Below, one piece after another: positions 12,181 through 23,636 of a stretch of 64,000 bases of DNA. Every line of letters begins with the position of its first letter. Position 1 is the stretch's first letter. Position numbers and translations under genes: made by a program. The stretch spans positions 103,278,796-103,342,795 of the forward strand of contig NC_081412.1 of assembly GCF_030272615.1 (NCBI RefSeq), in the 5' to 3' direction. This DNA is from Cryptomeria japonica. Lineage: Eukaryota; Streptophyta; Pinopsida; Cupressales; Cupressaceae. Under the pieces are notes generated by a model. The model made no database searches and was not told where the DNA came from. It saw only the letters and a program-made list of their open reading frames with translations.

Positions 12181-13355
12181 TGTTGGAGATTGTTAGTACC
12201 ATGAGATTGTATGATTATCATTGATGTACAACCTAGTTGTCTAGATTGATGTTGGTCTAGATATTCTCTTGGTTATTGCAAAATTATGTTTTGTGCTACA
12301 GTTAATGTTTTTGGTGCTGGTTGCATCATCTTGTTTTTGGGATGGTCTACAAATATTTTGGTTCCCTCTGGATATGTTATTAATTATGTCGTGGTTTAGT
12401 GTCCATCATATTATTTTGGTTGGGATATGTGTTGAGATGCTATTTTGGGTCTCACCATGGCATGTGGAGATTCACATTGAGTATTTTGCCTCGGGAGAGG
12501 TTATGTAACTAGCTGGTTATTATTTCTACATGTTACATTTGGTAATGACATTGGAGTATGTGTTAGAGTGTGTGAATTATTGGATCAATCATGGAAGGAT
12601 GTATTGTAATATATTTTGGTTCCCTCTTTCACATGAAGTGGACCAAATTGATTATTTTAGGTCTAGATGGCTTAGTTTGTTCAATATTACTTATTCTATT
12701 TTGGTCATCCCTTAATTAGGATTTCAATGTTGTATCTCATATTTAAGATATGCAGTTGGATGAATTGTAGTGTGTATGAAAAGTGAATTATGTGAGAAGT
12801 GTATGTAAATGATTTGCAAGAAGATTTGAGTTTGTGGTTGTTTGAAAGTCAATGTAAGATAATATGTTGTGACAATGAAGATTATTAGAAATGTTTTCCA
12901 TGGTGTGGTTTACTTGGTCCAATTATTCAAGGACAATTTCATGTTTTAGAGAATCCTTCTTAATTTACAATTAACTATTTCATTCATTGTTGACTAACAA
13001 TGAGTCCTTCAATAGAAGTTTGTATCTTGTCCCGAAGAAGTGATATTTAGTTGATAAAGTCCTCTTTGTCTATTTCCTAAGGTTGTGCACCTTAGTTCTG
13101 AAAGTCCTTTAGATGTTGGTGGTCCTTGGTAGTAAGCTTAAAATGTTAAAAACATTGTTATTTATATTGTGAGTTAGATTCTCAATGTGGTTTCTGCCTA
13201 TTTGGGTTTTCCACGTAGATTTGGTGTTCATGTGTTTATGGTTGATGGTTGATGATTAATGTGTTATTACTAAGTAAGTTAATGCTATTTATTAATAATC
13301 TATTTTGAGTTCCAGACTGATTCACCCCCCTCTCAATTTTGTCAGATGTTCAACA
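12181..13355 (+). repeat. 5' LTR of copia-2
   Basis: Starts TGTTGGAGATTGTTAGTACC right after the target duplication aagga and ends TGTTCAACA just before the primer-binding site, 1,175 bp. It has the C-run motif at 13319-13334, with its stem largely decayed. The right third (from about 12967) matches 44620-44992, and the left two thirds match 34197-35016. Confidence 0.88.
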
Positions 13356-13357
13356 AT

Positions 13358-13369
13358 TGGTGTTAGAGC
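13358..13369 (+). other. Primer-binding site of copia-2
   Basis: TGGTGTTAGAGC follows the LTR end after two bases. It differs from the copia consensus TGGTATCAGAGC by two changes (A to G, C to T) and marks the start of the internal region. Confidence 0.75.
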
Positions 13370-13414
13370 AAGCTTCCTCTTTGAAAAGCTTAACTGCTTG
13401 AGGTAGACCTAGAG

Positions 13415-14262
13415 ATGGCGCATGACCTTCATGTTAAAGAACCAATATTTGATGGAACCAACTTTACTTATTGGAAAGAAAGAATGGAGTCTTAGTTGGA
13501 AGCATTGCAGAATGAAATCTAGGATATTATTCAGACAAGTTATCAATACACTCAGAATGAACCATCAACTTCAGATGAAATTAAGACTCAAGAGATAAAT
13601 ACAAAAGATATAAAAATATTTATTAGCTATCTTAGTAATGAAGTATCTAGAAAGGTTAAGGGAATGAAAGCTAAAGGAATTTGGGACAAGTTGCGTTATT
13701 CATATGAAGGTGATCCAAAGACCAAGCAAGCAATAATTTTGAAACTAAGGCATAAATTTGAAAGTTTCAGAATGGATGATGATGAAAGCATTGAGAGATA
13801 TATCCATAGAGTCAATGATATTATGGAGGTTGTTTGAGTTATTGGTGGAGTGCTAGAAGAAAGTGATGTCATAAAAAAAATCTTGTTTTCATTGACCAAA
13901 CCCTACAAACTGAAGGAGTGTGTCATTGAATAATGCCATGACTTGAATAACTACTCAATCAACCAGCTTATCAGAATATTTTCTAGCTATGACATTGGAG
14001 AGATGGAAGATGTAAAATCATATTAGAGAGAAGTTTTATTTAATGTTTCAAGCATATCAGGAGATGCACCAGAAACAAGTGAGAACCTGGATGAGATCGA
14101 AGAAAACTTTATAAGAAGACCGAACAGAGGAATTGGAAAGTATAAGGGTAAGTTGCCCTTGAAACTCTTTAATTGTGGAAAAATTGGTCATTATGATTTA
14201 AAATGTATATATAAAGAAGACTACAGAAAATCTAATGATGATGAAAAGTAAAGTAGATACAA
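13415..14262 (+). pseudogene. copia-2 gag
   Basis: Copia gag. From the ATG at 13415 the frame opens with the family phrase FDGTNFTYWKERME, continues through a UBN2-type gag core (GIWDKLRYSYEGDPKTK near 13680, MDDDESIERYIHRV near 13772) and reaches a zinc knuckle FNCGKIGHYDLKC near 14171. The first cysteine of the CCHC knuckle is replaced by Leu. In-frame stops occur at the TAG after ERMES (near 13494), the TGA near 13836 and the TAA near 13930. The protein would have coated element RNA in virus-like particles; this copy is dead. Confidence 0.88.
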
Positions 14263-14322
14263 AAGACATGATTTTAAGAAAATAATAGATGATAGAGATA
14301 AAGGGAAAATCATTTTTTCTCC

Positions 14323-14727
14323 ATGGAAGCACATTCATCTAAAGAAGAAGATGTTAAAGACTCAAATGAAGAATCTATATTCCTAGCTATAGAAGAGAAG
14401 AATCAGGATAGGTCTGGAAGACCAAAAGAGAAGACTACACTACATGCTAAAGTTGAACCAAGATCATGGATCATTAATTCCAAATACTCAAATCACATGA
14501 GTGGTGACAAAGACAATTTTATCAATTATTTGATTAAGTATGATGGTAGATCCCTAAATTTCATAGGAGAAAAAGCTACACCAATTTTTAGAATAAGAAG
14601 TATCTTGATTGATGATAAGCACAAAACTAGTTGTCTCTATTATGTAGAAGGTTTGCGACATAGTTTTTTGAGTTTTAGTCAAATGTGCAATAGAGGTTAT
14701 GAAGTTGTGTTCACCGATACTAGATAG
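14323..14727 (+). pseudogene. copia-2 protease domain
   Basis: An open 134-codon stretch with the context of copia aspartic protease: SWIINSKYSNHMSGDKDNF at about codons 48-66 and LYYVEGLRHSFLSFSQMC near codon 105. The usual W-x-x-D-S-G-x-S active site reads W-I-I-N-S-K-Y-S here, so the catalytic Asp is Asn and the Gly is Lys, which inactivates it. It follows gag and precedes integrase, as in copia polyproteins. Confidence 0.85.
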
Positions 14728-14879
14728 ATGATCAAAAAATGAAATATTATAAAGTTGATAGTAGAAGGAATTAGGACAAGAGGAAATGTTTATTATATAA
14801 AAGGACAAAAGTGGAAACAAATGTTATCTGAGTTAGAGAAATGAATGCAGGTTATAAAATAAGAGGTTCGGATATATTA

Positions 14880-15275
14880 ACTTTGATAGCATGATGCATA
14901 TCAGTAACTTTATGGAAATAAGAGATTTACCAAAGATTATCAATCCTATTGACACTATGTGCAGGGAATGTCAATCTGAGAAACACACAAGGAGAAGTTT
15001 GAAAAATAAGTATTATTCTACAACATATCCCTTGGAGCCAATTCATACAGATCTACGTGGCCCTATAAGGAAAAACATAGTTAATGGTAAAATGCATTTT
15101 ATAATACTCATTGATGATTATTTTAGAATGACATGGGTTACATTTTTTAGAGAAATATAAAGCTTTTGAAAGACTTAAAGTTTTCAAGTCAATGGTAAAA
15201 AAGTAAGATGATGCTAGAATTAAGTGTTTGAAATCTAATAGAGGTGGAGAATTTACTTCAAATGAATTTGATATT
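14880..15275 (+). pseudogene. copia-2 integrase, N-terminal part (before the Tat-like insertion)
   Basis: The GAG-pre-integrase zinc region is partly kept (C-R-E-C near 14960), followed by the core start LEPIHTDLRGPI near 15030, which holds the first catalytic Asp, and HFIILIDDYFRMTWVTFF near 15098. After frame damage, LKSNRGGEFTSNEFD near 15228 holds the second catalytic region (the usual Asp is Asn). The frame is then cut at 15275 by the LTR of the Tat-like element and resumes at 29923 in the frame expected once the insertion and one target copy are removed. Confidence 0.88.
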
Positions 15276-16370
15276 TGTATACACATAAAAACTGGCTATG
15301 AGCAATTAAATAAATATTTTATATTTATTTAATAATTATTCTTCTATTAAATAGTTAATTTGAAAAGATTAATTATTTAATTAATTTTCGTGTCTTTCTA
15401 TTAACTAATATTTTATTAATTAATTCATTTATCATATTCTTCTAATTAATTAAATATCTAATATTTAATTATCCTCTCCAATCAATTAAATATCCAATAT
15501 TTAATAGTTATTCTCCTATCCTATAGTCTCAAATATTAAATGATTTCTTAAATTATTTAATCTTTGTTTTCCAACTCACCCTCCATCTCCACTTCATCTT
15601 CCCTTTGCCAACTCATCAAACATGTGGCTAAGGAAATTAATGAAAATTCAATGAAAATTGTGTACGTACACATATTTCATAACCATTTCCTATATTCTCT
15701 CCAACATCCCTACATCTTAGGAAGGACTTGAGTCCACTTGTCCTATCAAGCCTAAATTTCCTCCAATCATCCCTAGATTCTCTCAGTCAGCAACCCAGTC
15801 AAGGTGAGATGAGTGACACTTGTCTTCTCCTTCCCTCTTTCTCTCAACCTTCACCTTTGCTCACAACCATCCAAATTTGTAGATTTGATCATGACCGTTG
15901 ATCTAAGCCATATCATCTCATCCTCTCAAGGTCTATAAAATCAAGAGCTTCAATTGAGAGAGAGTTAGACTTCAAGAGACTTCAAGTGCATTTTGCAAGC
16001 TAATCATATGCATCCATGAGTTTTAGTTTTGAAGCAAATAGCAATTAGCAATTATCATATAGCATTTTAGCATAAAAATGTAGCTTTTCATATCATACTA
16101 TCAGTTAACTACAATTTATCAGTCCATTCTTCATATGCCATCTTGGATGCCAACAGTGCATTGTCTGAGAGCACACCATCTACAACCAGGAACAGTGGAG
16201 TTAGGACACAATGAGACATAAGCCATGAAGGTAAAATAATGTTTTATTTTAATATGTATTTCATGCAGTTTCATTGGTTGAATTTGGATTTCCTATAGCA
16301 TTTCCATTTGTATTTTGTGAAACTAACTTATTACAGGTAATATTCTAAGGATGAAATTCAAGCTCACACA
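15276..16370 (+). repeat. 5' LTR of the Tat-like element
   Basis: Starts TGTATACACATA and ends AGCTCACACA just before the primer site. Very AT-rich in the first 280 bp, with a TATA-like ctataaaatcaag near 15931. It matches 28727-29922 at about 97% by eye over aligned bases; the 3' copy has an extra 39-bp direct duplication and about 35 further bases near 29130. Confidence 0.93.
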
Positions 16371-16373
16371 TTT

Positions 16374-16391
16374 TGGCACCCACTGTGGGGC
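16374..16391 (+). other. Primer-binding site of the Tat-like element
   Basis: TGGCACCCACTGTGGGGC lies three bases after the LTR. It is two transitions away from TGGCGCCCACCGTGGGGC, a form common in Tat/Ogre gypsy elements. Both changes sit at former CpG sites. Confidence 0.8.
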
Positions 16392-16469
16392 TCATGGACC
16401 TCGCATATACCTTTAAAAATATCGCAAAAGTAAAATTAACGCATTTGTAATGTAGATTCACGCATGTGT

Positions 16470-16760
16470 GAATTATCACAACACTTTTGTTTGATAGGTT
16501 AGTGTATTTGTCATATAGGTTAGTGCTTTTGTCTGAAAATCTATGCATTTGCATCATAGGTTAGTGCATTTGCATCACAGGTTAGTGCATATGTCATGTA
16601 GGTTAGTGCTTTTGTCTGAAAATCTGCACATTTGCATCATAGGTTAGCGCATTTGCATCATAGGTTAGCGCATTTGCATCATAGGTTAGCACTTTTGTGA
16701 TGCAAGTTAGCACTTTTGTGACGTAGGTTAGCGCATTTGACAGATAGTTTAGCATATTTG
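16470..16760 (+). repeat. Tandem minisatellite in the leader, unit about 21 bp
   Basis: Imperfect repeats of ataggttagcgcatttgcatc, about a dozen copies, with variants gtgcatttgcatcac and gcttttgtctgaaaatc. It lies about 100 bp after the primer site. The 70-codon minus-strand ORF across it is a by-product of the repeat. Confidence 0.8.
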
Positions 16761-16770
16761 AAATAGAATG

Positions 16771-18590
16771 CAAAATTTTTAATCAAATCTTGAAATTAGG
16801 CTTGTGCAAGGGTAATATATATGGAATATAACATTTAAGTATAAGTGACATTTTCTCTTCTCTTTTCTCTTTCTTATACTTTAAGTTATTTTTCATATAT
16901 ATTGTCAGGATGTTTGAGAGGGGTTTCAAACCTCTATGAGTTATAATGCAAAATCTAGTTTTTGGAAGATCTTCCAAATTTCAAACTTAGTCAAATTTCA
17001 GGGCATTTCAAGATCAGGAGTGAAAAAAATTGTAACCACGATTTTAAATTAGGCTTGTGGAAGCCCACCTAAGGTTTTTGATTTTCACTAACTTCTTTTT
17101 TTATTGCAGGTTTCTAACAGTTTCTTGTAGATTTGGAGGAGTTAAGTTAGGATTTAGTGATTTCTTTTCTAGCCTTTTCAAAGTTGGTTAAAAAGAACTC
17201 ATATTTCCTTTTGGGTAAAAAGAACTTCATTTTTCAATTTGGTGGTCTAAAAAGTACCTCACTTATTTTTGGGCTCTAAAAATAATCACATTTGCAAGGT
17301 AAAAAGAACAACAAATCAAACATTTACTTTCTTGCAAAGTTGGGATTCACACCTCAAATTTTGGGCTCTAAAAAGAACAACAATCTTTCATTTTCTTGCA
17401 AAGGTAAAAAACACAATCAATCTTATTTTTTTTGCAAGTTAAAAGGAACAATCAACTTGTCCATTCTTACAAAGCAAGTTACTTTTTGCAACGACTTTCA
17501 TTTTGTTGACCAAGATTTCCAATTCCTAGTTGAGAAAATCATTTGCTATGTGGGGCTAAAATAAACACCATGCTTGTTGGAGCAACATCTCCAAATAGGA
17601 CTTAGCCAACAATTGCTTTGGAAAGTTAAAAAAAACACTTATATTCTGTGTCTTGAAAGTGGTAGCTATATGCTCTCCCCTTAATTGGATGACCAAAAAG
17701 CCAAACCCACTCTTTTATGCTTTCTTTACTTTCAAGCAATTAAATCCTTTAGAGGGCCTGCCTTCTCAAGCTGCCTTGAGGGGGCCAGTGAGAGGGGAAT
17801 GACCTAAAGTGGAAATGGGCTAATACCGAGTCCTTCCAATCCACTATAAATAAATCATGTTTGTGACAAAAGTCCCAAACAACATGTGCTGATAAGTTCA
17901 TACTGACACTATGTTTCTCCATAAACCCTATGGAGCGTAACCTCTATAGGCTGGGAACCTTCTGTATTTATAGAGCTGAAAGTGCTGCATGTATGGCCAC
18001 ATGACCAGAATCCTTTACTAAAAACCATTTGTACTAGTTGCCAAAATCCTTCTAGTTGTTGGCACAGGAGGTCGAACCTCTGAAGTGGCTCACATACATA
18101 CGGTTCCTAGTAGAGATATAAAGTTTGCCATGGGGAGTTTTCATGGAAACTGGTGCTTGGCTGCCCCGAAGAAGTGAGTGCCGAGGGTGGAGCTAGTGGG
18201 GTCAAGCATCTAAATATCCACTTTGAATAGCGTAGCCTCGGGGGAAATCCCACGTGAGAGTCAATAATTATTGTCTTAGCCTGCCATAGGGATTGTACTT
18301 GCTTGTGCATTTTATTTTATTAAACATTGCCTCTTCTATGTTTGTAACATGTTCCAAATGGTCAAAAATTGAAGAAAATTATCATCTACAAGAAGAGCAA
18401 AAATCCAACAAATTGCTGAAAAAAAAATTGATCAAAAGGGTAATACAAAGGGTTTCCAACATTTGAAACACCATATCAAACCAAGTGATCAAGAGTTTAT
18501 CATCCAACTATCTCAATGACAACAATACCTAGCTAGGTATTCAATTTAGTCAAATCAAATTTCCATATAAAGAGACTTTATCCATATCAT
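16771..18590 (+). other. Long untranslated leader of the Tat-like element
   Basis: No convincing gene. At 17190-17460 an irregular repeat of aaaaagaac, with spacer phrases such as gggctctaaaaa, recurs about seven times. At 17760-18310 composition shifts to a more GC-rich stretch with phrases like gtgccgagggtgg and ctcgggggaaatcccacgtg, probably part of the structured leader. Small ORFs (17292-17564; 18107-18310 minus) show no family motif. Confidence 0.5.
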
Positions 18591-18857
18591 TTGACATGCT
18601 TTGTCATAGGGGCCTATCAAACAACCCTCTATTTGACTTAGTGAGCTTGAGTATCCGAAATGAAGTATCCATCAAGTCAACAACATAAACCTATCTAAAC
18701 TGAAACTTTGATCACTCATGTGATCATCCCTTGTCACTTGAAAAAGAAGAATCTTATTCAAAGGAAATGAGTCCTAGCCTAAATCAAGATCAAGATATCA
18801 TGGTTCTCCAATCTAATCCCATTTTTGATCAAGATCCTACCTATCAAGAATCTTATG
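18591..18857 (+). pseudogene. Possible ORF1 (gag-region) remnant, unrecognised
   Basis: Acidic, protein-like sequence (LCHRGLSNNPLFDLVSLSI near 18600, then a stop, then NQDQDIMVLQSNPIFDQD near 18782) lies where gag should begin in a Tat element. I cannot assign it to a known gag domain. It stops making sense at about 18858, where the plant mobile domain begins in another frame; this may be a rearrangement junction. Confidence 0.3.
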
Positions 18858-20460
18858 ATGATGCAGCATTGGACGCGATATGCTTGGGGTGTTTGCATGT
18901 TGGCACATTTATATCATGATCTTCACTAGGTTGTGTATGATGAGAGTGCTAGTTTATCTATAGGATGCACTTTATTATAGATCTAGTGTTGGGAGCACAT
19001 TGCTATTACACGGCCTATCCATCATAGAGTTCATAGAGAGAGGCAGCCATATGTTTATTTTTATGCAGGAATCCTTACTCAACATAAGCTGGGTAAGATG
19101 GAGTATTGGCGTATGTTGATTGTAAGCCATGGATGGATGATGCACAGACATTACCGCTTATTATGCAGAGTAGATATCTTATTGGTCGGACACCTTTCAT
19201 TATTGAGTGATAGTTGATTGGTCATATTTTGAGACAGTTTGGTATCATTCAGCCTATGCATACTGGTGTGATGATATATGCATGGTGATACAGAGATAGG
19301 CGAGATTGGGGACCATCTTTGTCATTTGAGATTGCTCGTGCAGAGTTTATTACTACTTCGAGAGTGGCATATGATATGAGATTACACATTCTGGATCCTG
19401 GGGTTACTGCAGATTATGCTCAGTATATATTAGCTCATCCATTTCCTCGGATTACGGATCCAGTAGATCCTCCTCCTAGCTCAGGAGATGATTCAGATGA
19501 TTCAGATGATCTTGTTATCAGGAGACAGAGACGTAAACAAGAGCTTAGGGATGCTCATGAGGCTAGGAGAGGTGGAGATGATGGTGGGGATGGAGGTGGT
19601 GGACCTGGACGGAGAGGATGTCGATTGAGAGTTCGTGGAGGACCATTTGGACCGGCTGGTAGGATTGAGAGACCTTGTCCTATGGGTGGGAGAGATGTTG
19701 GATAGATTGGGAGGGATACTGGCAGGGTAGGGATGAGATCACCTAGAGGATTGCCATTGACAGGAGGTAGGGTGACTGGATTGGATGGGGGTTGCGGGAG
19801 AGGCCTTGATTTTGGATAGATTCAACTAGATCTTAGAGTTATTGCAGCTCATGGTGGTGATGATGAGGATCTTGAGGATCATGTTCCCCTGATTAGACGA
19901 TGGGTTTAGAGAGTTACTCAGACTAAGATTCCAGCAGTTGGATAGGTTGGTGTTGAGGGGATTGGGGTTCATGCACCACAACAGGATCTACCAGAGTAGG
20001 TTGCACCAGTGTAGGATATGCCAGATGTAGTTATACCATAACATGATGTGCCAGGGCATGATACTATTAAAGTCTGAGAGCACAGATTGATCAGCTTCGA
20101 GCATAGATACAAACTCTTATGACTAAGAGAGACACAATTGTTAGGAGATAGCAGGATACTCAGGGTCTTATTGATCATATTTAGCAGGTTGGCTCAGGTA
20201 CTCTCTCAGTGGACACTATTAGAGAATTATTTTGGGCCAGGAAGGAGACTTCCTACTGGCGACAACAATATGAAGAGGCAGTTGTAGAGAGCTAGAGAGC
20301 AGGTAGTTATCAGACCACCGTGTTGATGGACACTAGCAGTGGTGGGGTCATGGGACCTCCTCAGAGGAGTGGTAAGCATGGGAGATAGGCATCTGGAGGA
20401 TCTTCTCGCCCACAGCCACAGAGATGGATAGAGTCAGCTGGTAGTGGTACAAGATAGCCG
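18858..20460 (+). pseudogene. Plant mobile domain (PMD, MAIN-like) pseudogene inside the Tat-like element
   Basis: From ATGATGCAGCATTGG at 18858 the frame reads RYAWGVCMLAHLYHDLH, then VVYDESASLSIGCTLL, CWEHIAITRPIHHRVHR and AGILTQHKLGKMEYWR. After a frameshift near 19115 it continues as WMDDAQTLPLIMQSRYLIG, LIGHILRQFGIIQPMHTG and DWGPSLSFEIARAEF (19305-19352). This is the C-terminal part of the PMD (aminotransferase-like, MAIN/MAIL1 type), known in host genes and in transposons. It is followed by an acidic SDDSDD and Gly/Arg-rich tail (19470-19700) and a coiled-coil-like region near 20080-20290. Stops at 18927, 18978 and 18984 fit CAG or TGG to TAG. The N-terminal half of the domain is absent, so it is truncated at about 18858. 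Confidence 0.7.
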
Positions 20461-22445
20461 TGACTTGATTTGGAGCATTTGTATTGTTTATTTGATATCA
20501 TTGTATACTTGGACTTTTATTGTTTTATGATGATCTATATGTAGACATGGATTCTATATGATGATGCTTTTTATTATGCATGTTACTCTATTTGATGATG
20601 TTCTATATGCTTATATGCTTTGATTTTATGGATGCAATGAGTAAATGAATAATTATATGATGATAGTGACTTACATGATGCAAATGATAAATGCTTTTGA
20701 TTTTTGATTTTAATGATCCTAGATGCAAATGAAAATTTCACTTTAAATGATGTAAATGCAAATGATCTATATGAAAATGCAAATGAATGATTGCTTAATG
20801 CTTACGATGATGTACATACAAATGATCTATATGAAATGTTTTTTTTTTTGTTTTTAAAATTTTTTTTTATGCATACAACTAAATGATAAATGGAATAATG
20901 ATGATATACTATATGATGTATAAAAAAGCACTTTTTTGAATGCAAACTAATGCAATGATTTATACAAATTTGCACATGAATGATTGATTTGTTTTTGATT
21001 TATATGTTATGCGTATAATGATTATGAATCTAAGTGAAAAAGATGCAACTAAATGATCTTTATGAAATGATAATGTAGATAATAATGATGATACTTTACA
21101 TGGTTAATGAAATGCACTTAATTGAATGCAATTAATGCAATGATAAAATGCAGCTAAAATGAAATGGATAATAATTAAAAATAAATGCACCTACAATGAT
21201 TAAATGCAAATTGTTTTTGTTTGTCCAAGTATACTCAATCTTTATTTATGACCGTTGATCTACTAATGAAATGATATACTTATAATGCTGCTGACAAATG
21301 AATGCTTATAATGCAAACTGAATAATGAGCTAATGAAATGATCTAACTAAAATTTATAATGCCATTCTTCATATGCTATTGGGTAACAATTCTTGATTTC
21401 ATCATTGAGCTTAAAAATGTTGTAAGAAAATACAAGCAACTTGACATAATGATTCAAGATGACCTGATTATTTCTTACGTGGAATTTGATATAGCAAGTT
21501 AATACAAGCAACTTGATATAATGGATCAAGTTGACCTGAGTATTGCTTGCAGAACATACAAGGATTATCTCTTTTCATGCATGACTTGGAATGTCCTCCT
21601 TGATCTTTTGCCGATCATATCCTGAGACAAGTTCATACCGTAGTAAGAAATAAACCATAGACAACAATCAAAGAAAATAATCATGCCCCATCATAGCTCC
21701 TCTAGTCACAGACATCCTTGAGTTGCATAGAGTACATGATTAGCAATAAAATCAAGATATAAACAATGAATCTTGTATGTCATTCACATGTTCTAATGCT
21801 CATTAACTGATATAATCATCTTAATGAATGGTTTTTGATAATCCTTTATAGCTTGTTGATTGATTCTTCGGTTTCTGAGTTTCATGATTCAGTTGTTTGA
21901 TGAAATGCCTTGATTTTCGTTGCTTTGTTTGCTCGTTATCTATTTCAAAACCCTAGGTGTTTTTGTTTTTTCTAAGTTTTTTGAATGTTTTGGATTTTTT
22001 AAAGATCCAAAAGATCACCTTAGCAAAAAGGAATCAGGATTTTGCCCCCAGTAGAAACAAAAATTATTATGGATATATGAAATGATCAAGATCCAAACCA
22101 TGACAGAATAGAAATGCAGATTGATAGATGCTGATAAAATCTAAGATAGTGACTATGACAAGTATGTCAAAGATTGATAACTGTTGGTAAGCTACATTTT
22201 TCTTGCTAAATGGTTCATAGAAATGGATAAGCTAGGATATATGGAAGCGATAGATGCGATAGGATGGAACAGATATGTGCATAAAGTAGTCTCATAGATG
22301 GAGGAACTCACTTTTTAGATAGTGTCTGTTTACCAGGTTTTCACCATCTAAATTTATTGCATTTTTGTTGGATTTTATATGCTTTTTATTGATTTGTTTT
22401 TTTTAGGACTTTATATGCTTTTTATTGATTTTTTCAGGACTTTAT
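20461..22445. repeat. Left arm of a large inverted repeat
   Basis: The reverse complement of this stretch matches about 26345-28120. Paired landmarks: tgacttgatttg at 20461 with caaatcaagtca ending at 28120; the cattcaag-to-pyrimidine block near 21715 with 27060; atcaccttagcaaaaaggaa near 22015 with its complement near 26775; and gtttaccaggtttt near 22329 with 26445. The stretch is AT-rich and non-coding, with irregular aaatgatgcaaatg runs at 20640-21330 and a 37-bp near-duplicate at 22370-22445. It begins directly at the end of the plant-mobile-domain ORF and ends at the integrase stop. Confidence 0.8.
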
Positions 22446-22448
22446 ATC

Positions 22449-23636
22449 TCAAGCATAGAATTTCTTGAGATGGATAGAATTGATAGGTTCATCAAACCAA
22501 TCACCTTCTGGGGTAGATAATTTGTATGCTCCTGATCCATATGTTGCTACAATGACAAAAGGTCCTAGCCAATTTGGTTCAAATTCGCCCTTCTTTTCCC
22601 GATCTCGCTGATTTCTTGGATTTTCCCTTAGAACTATGTCTCCAATCTGGAAAATGTGCGGCTTGACTTTGTGGTTATAGCTTCTTGCCATTATTTGTTG
22701 ATATACTTTTAAATGATCTGTTGCATTTTGGTGATGTTCCTGAATCAGTTCTAGTTCCTGGAGTTGAGAGACTCTTTGTTCTTCTTCTAGTATAAGACCA
22801 TGCAAGGATACTCGTAGAGAAGGTATATCTACTTCTATAGGTAATATAGCTTCTGATCCATAGACCAAACAATATGGACTTGCCCCTGTTGGAGTGTGGA
22901 CGCTAGTTCGATATGCCCAAAGAGCAGGATTTAGCTGAATGTGCCAGTCTTTTCCAACTTCATTGACTATTTTCTTCAAGATTTTTAAAATAGTTTTGTT
23001 TGATGCCTCAGCTTGACCATTACCTTATGGATAATATGGAGTAGAGAACCTATTTTGGATATGAAACTTTTCACATAGCTCTTTTACATCTTGATTTTTG
23101 AATGGTCTTCCATTACCAGTGATAATGGTGATAGAAACTCCATAGCGACAGTTTATATAATTGAGAATAAATGATGATATTTGTTTTCCTGTTACTGTTG
23201 TTAAAGGCACTGCTTCAATCCACTTAGTAAAATATTCAGTAGCAACCAAAATAAACTTATGTCCATTAGAAGATGAGGGATTGATCTTTCCTACCAAATC
23301 CAGGCCCCACTGTGAAAATGGCCATGATCCTGTCATAGGATATAACTCTTGTGCTAGTGCATGAATTAGATTTCCATGAGTTTGACATTGTTTACACTTT
23401 CTAGCATAGGTGAATGAATCTCTTTCCATAGTAGGCCAAAAGTAACCCATACGAATAAGTTTTTTAGCCAATGTTAAACCACTTGAGTGTGTACCACAAA
23501 TACTCGCATGAATGTTATTAAGAACTCTCTCATATTCATCTTTTTCAAGACATCTCAGCAATGTACCATCTAGACCATGCCTATATAGGATATCAGCAAT
23601 AATGGTATAGTGAGAGGACTGACGAATAAAGTTTCT
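22449..23636 (-). pseudogene. Tat-like integrase (minus strand)
   Basis: Gypsy integrase in the same frame as the RNase H upstream. In order: HHCC zinc region (H-x5-H near NIHASICGTH, C-K-Q-C near 23390), core WGLDLVGKINPSS with the first catalytic Asp, TIITGNGRPF where the second Asp is Gly, and GQAEASNK with the catalytic Glu (just after a TAA at 23025-23027 in place of CAA), then WAYRTSVHTPTGASPYCLV and a C-terminal WLGPFVIVATYGSGAYKL. It ends in a natural stop at 22449. Only one nonsense codon lies within it, so it is far better kept than its neighbours. It lies opposite to the strand set by the element's LTRs. Confidence 0.9.

Noticed and set aside
12191-12200. Placing the start of the copia-2 LTR at TGTTAGTACC (12191)
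   Set aside because: No matching duplication exists there (gagat against aagga), while a start at 12181 gives aagga on both sides.
16470-16760. Short-repeat array as a CRISPR
   Set aside because: Repeats are contiguous and imperfect without spacers of constant length, and the context is a plant retrotransposon leader.
17292-17564. 90-codon ORF in the Tat-like leader as gag
   Set aside because: It is Lys/Asn/Phe-rich text from aaaaagaac repeats, with no gag motif.
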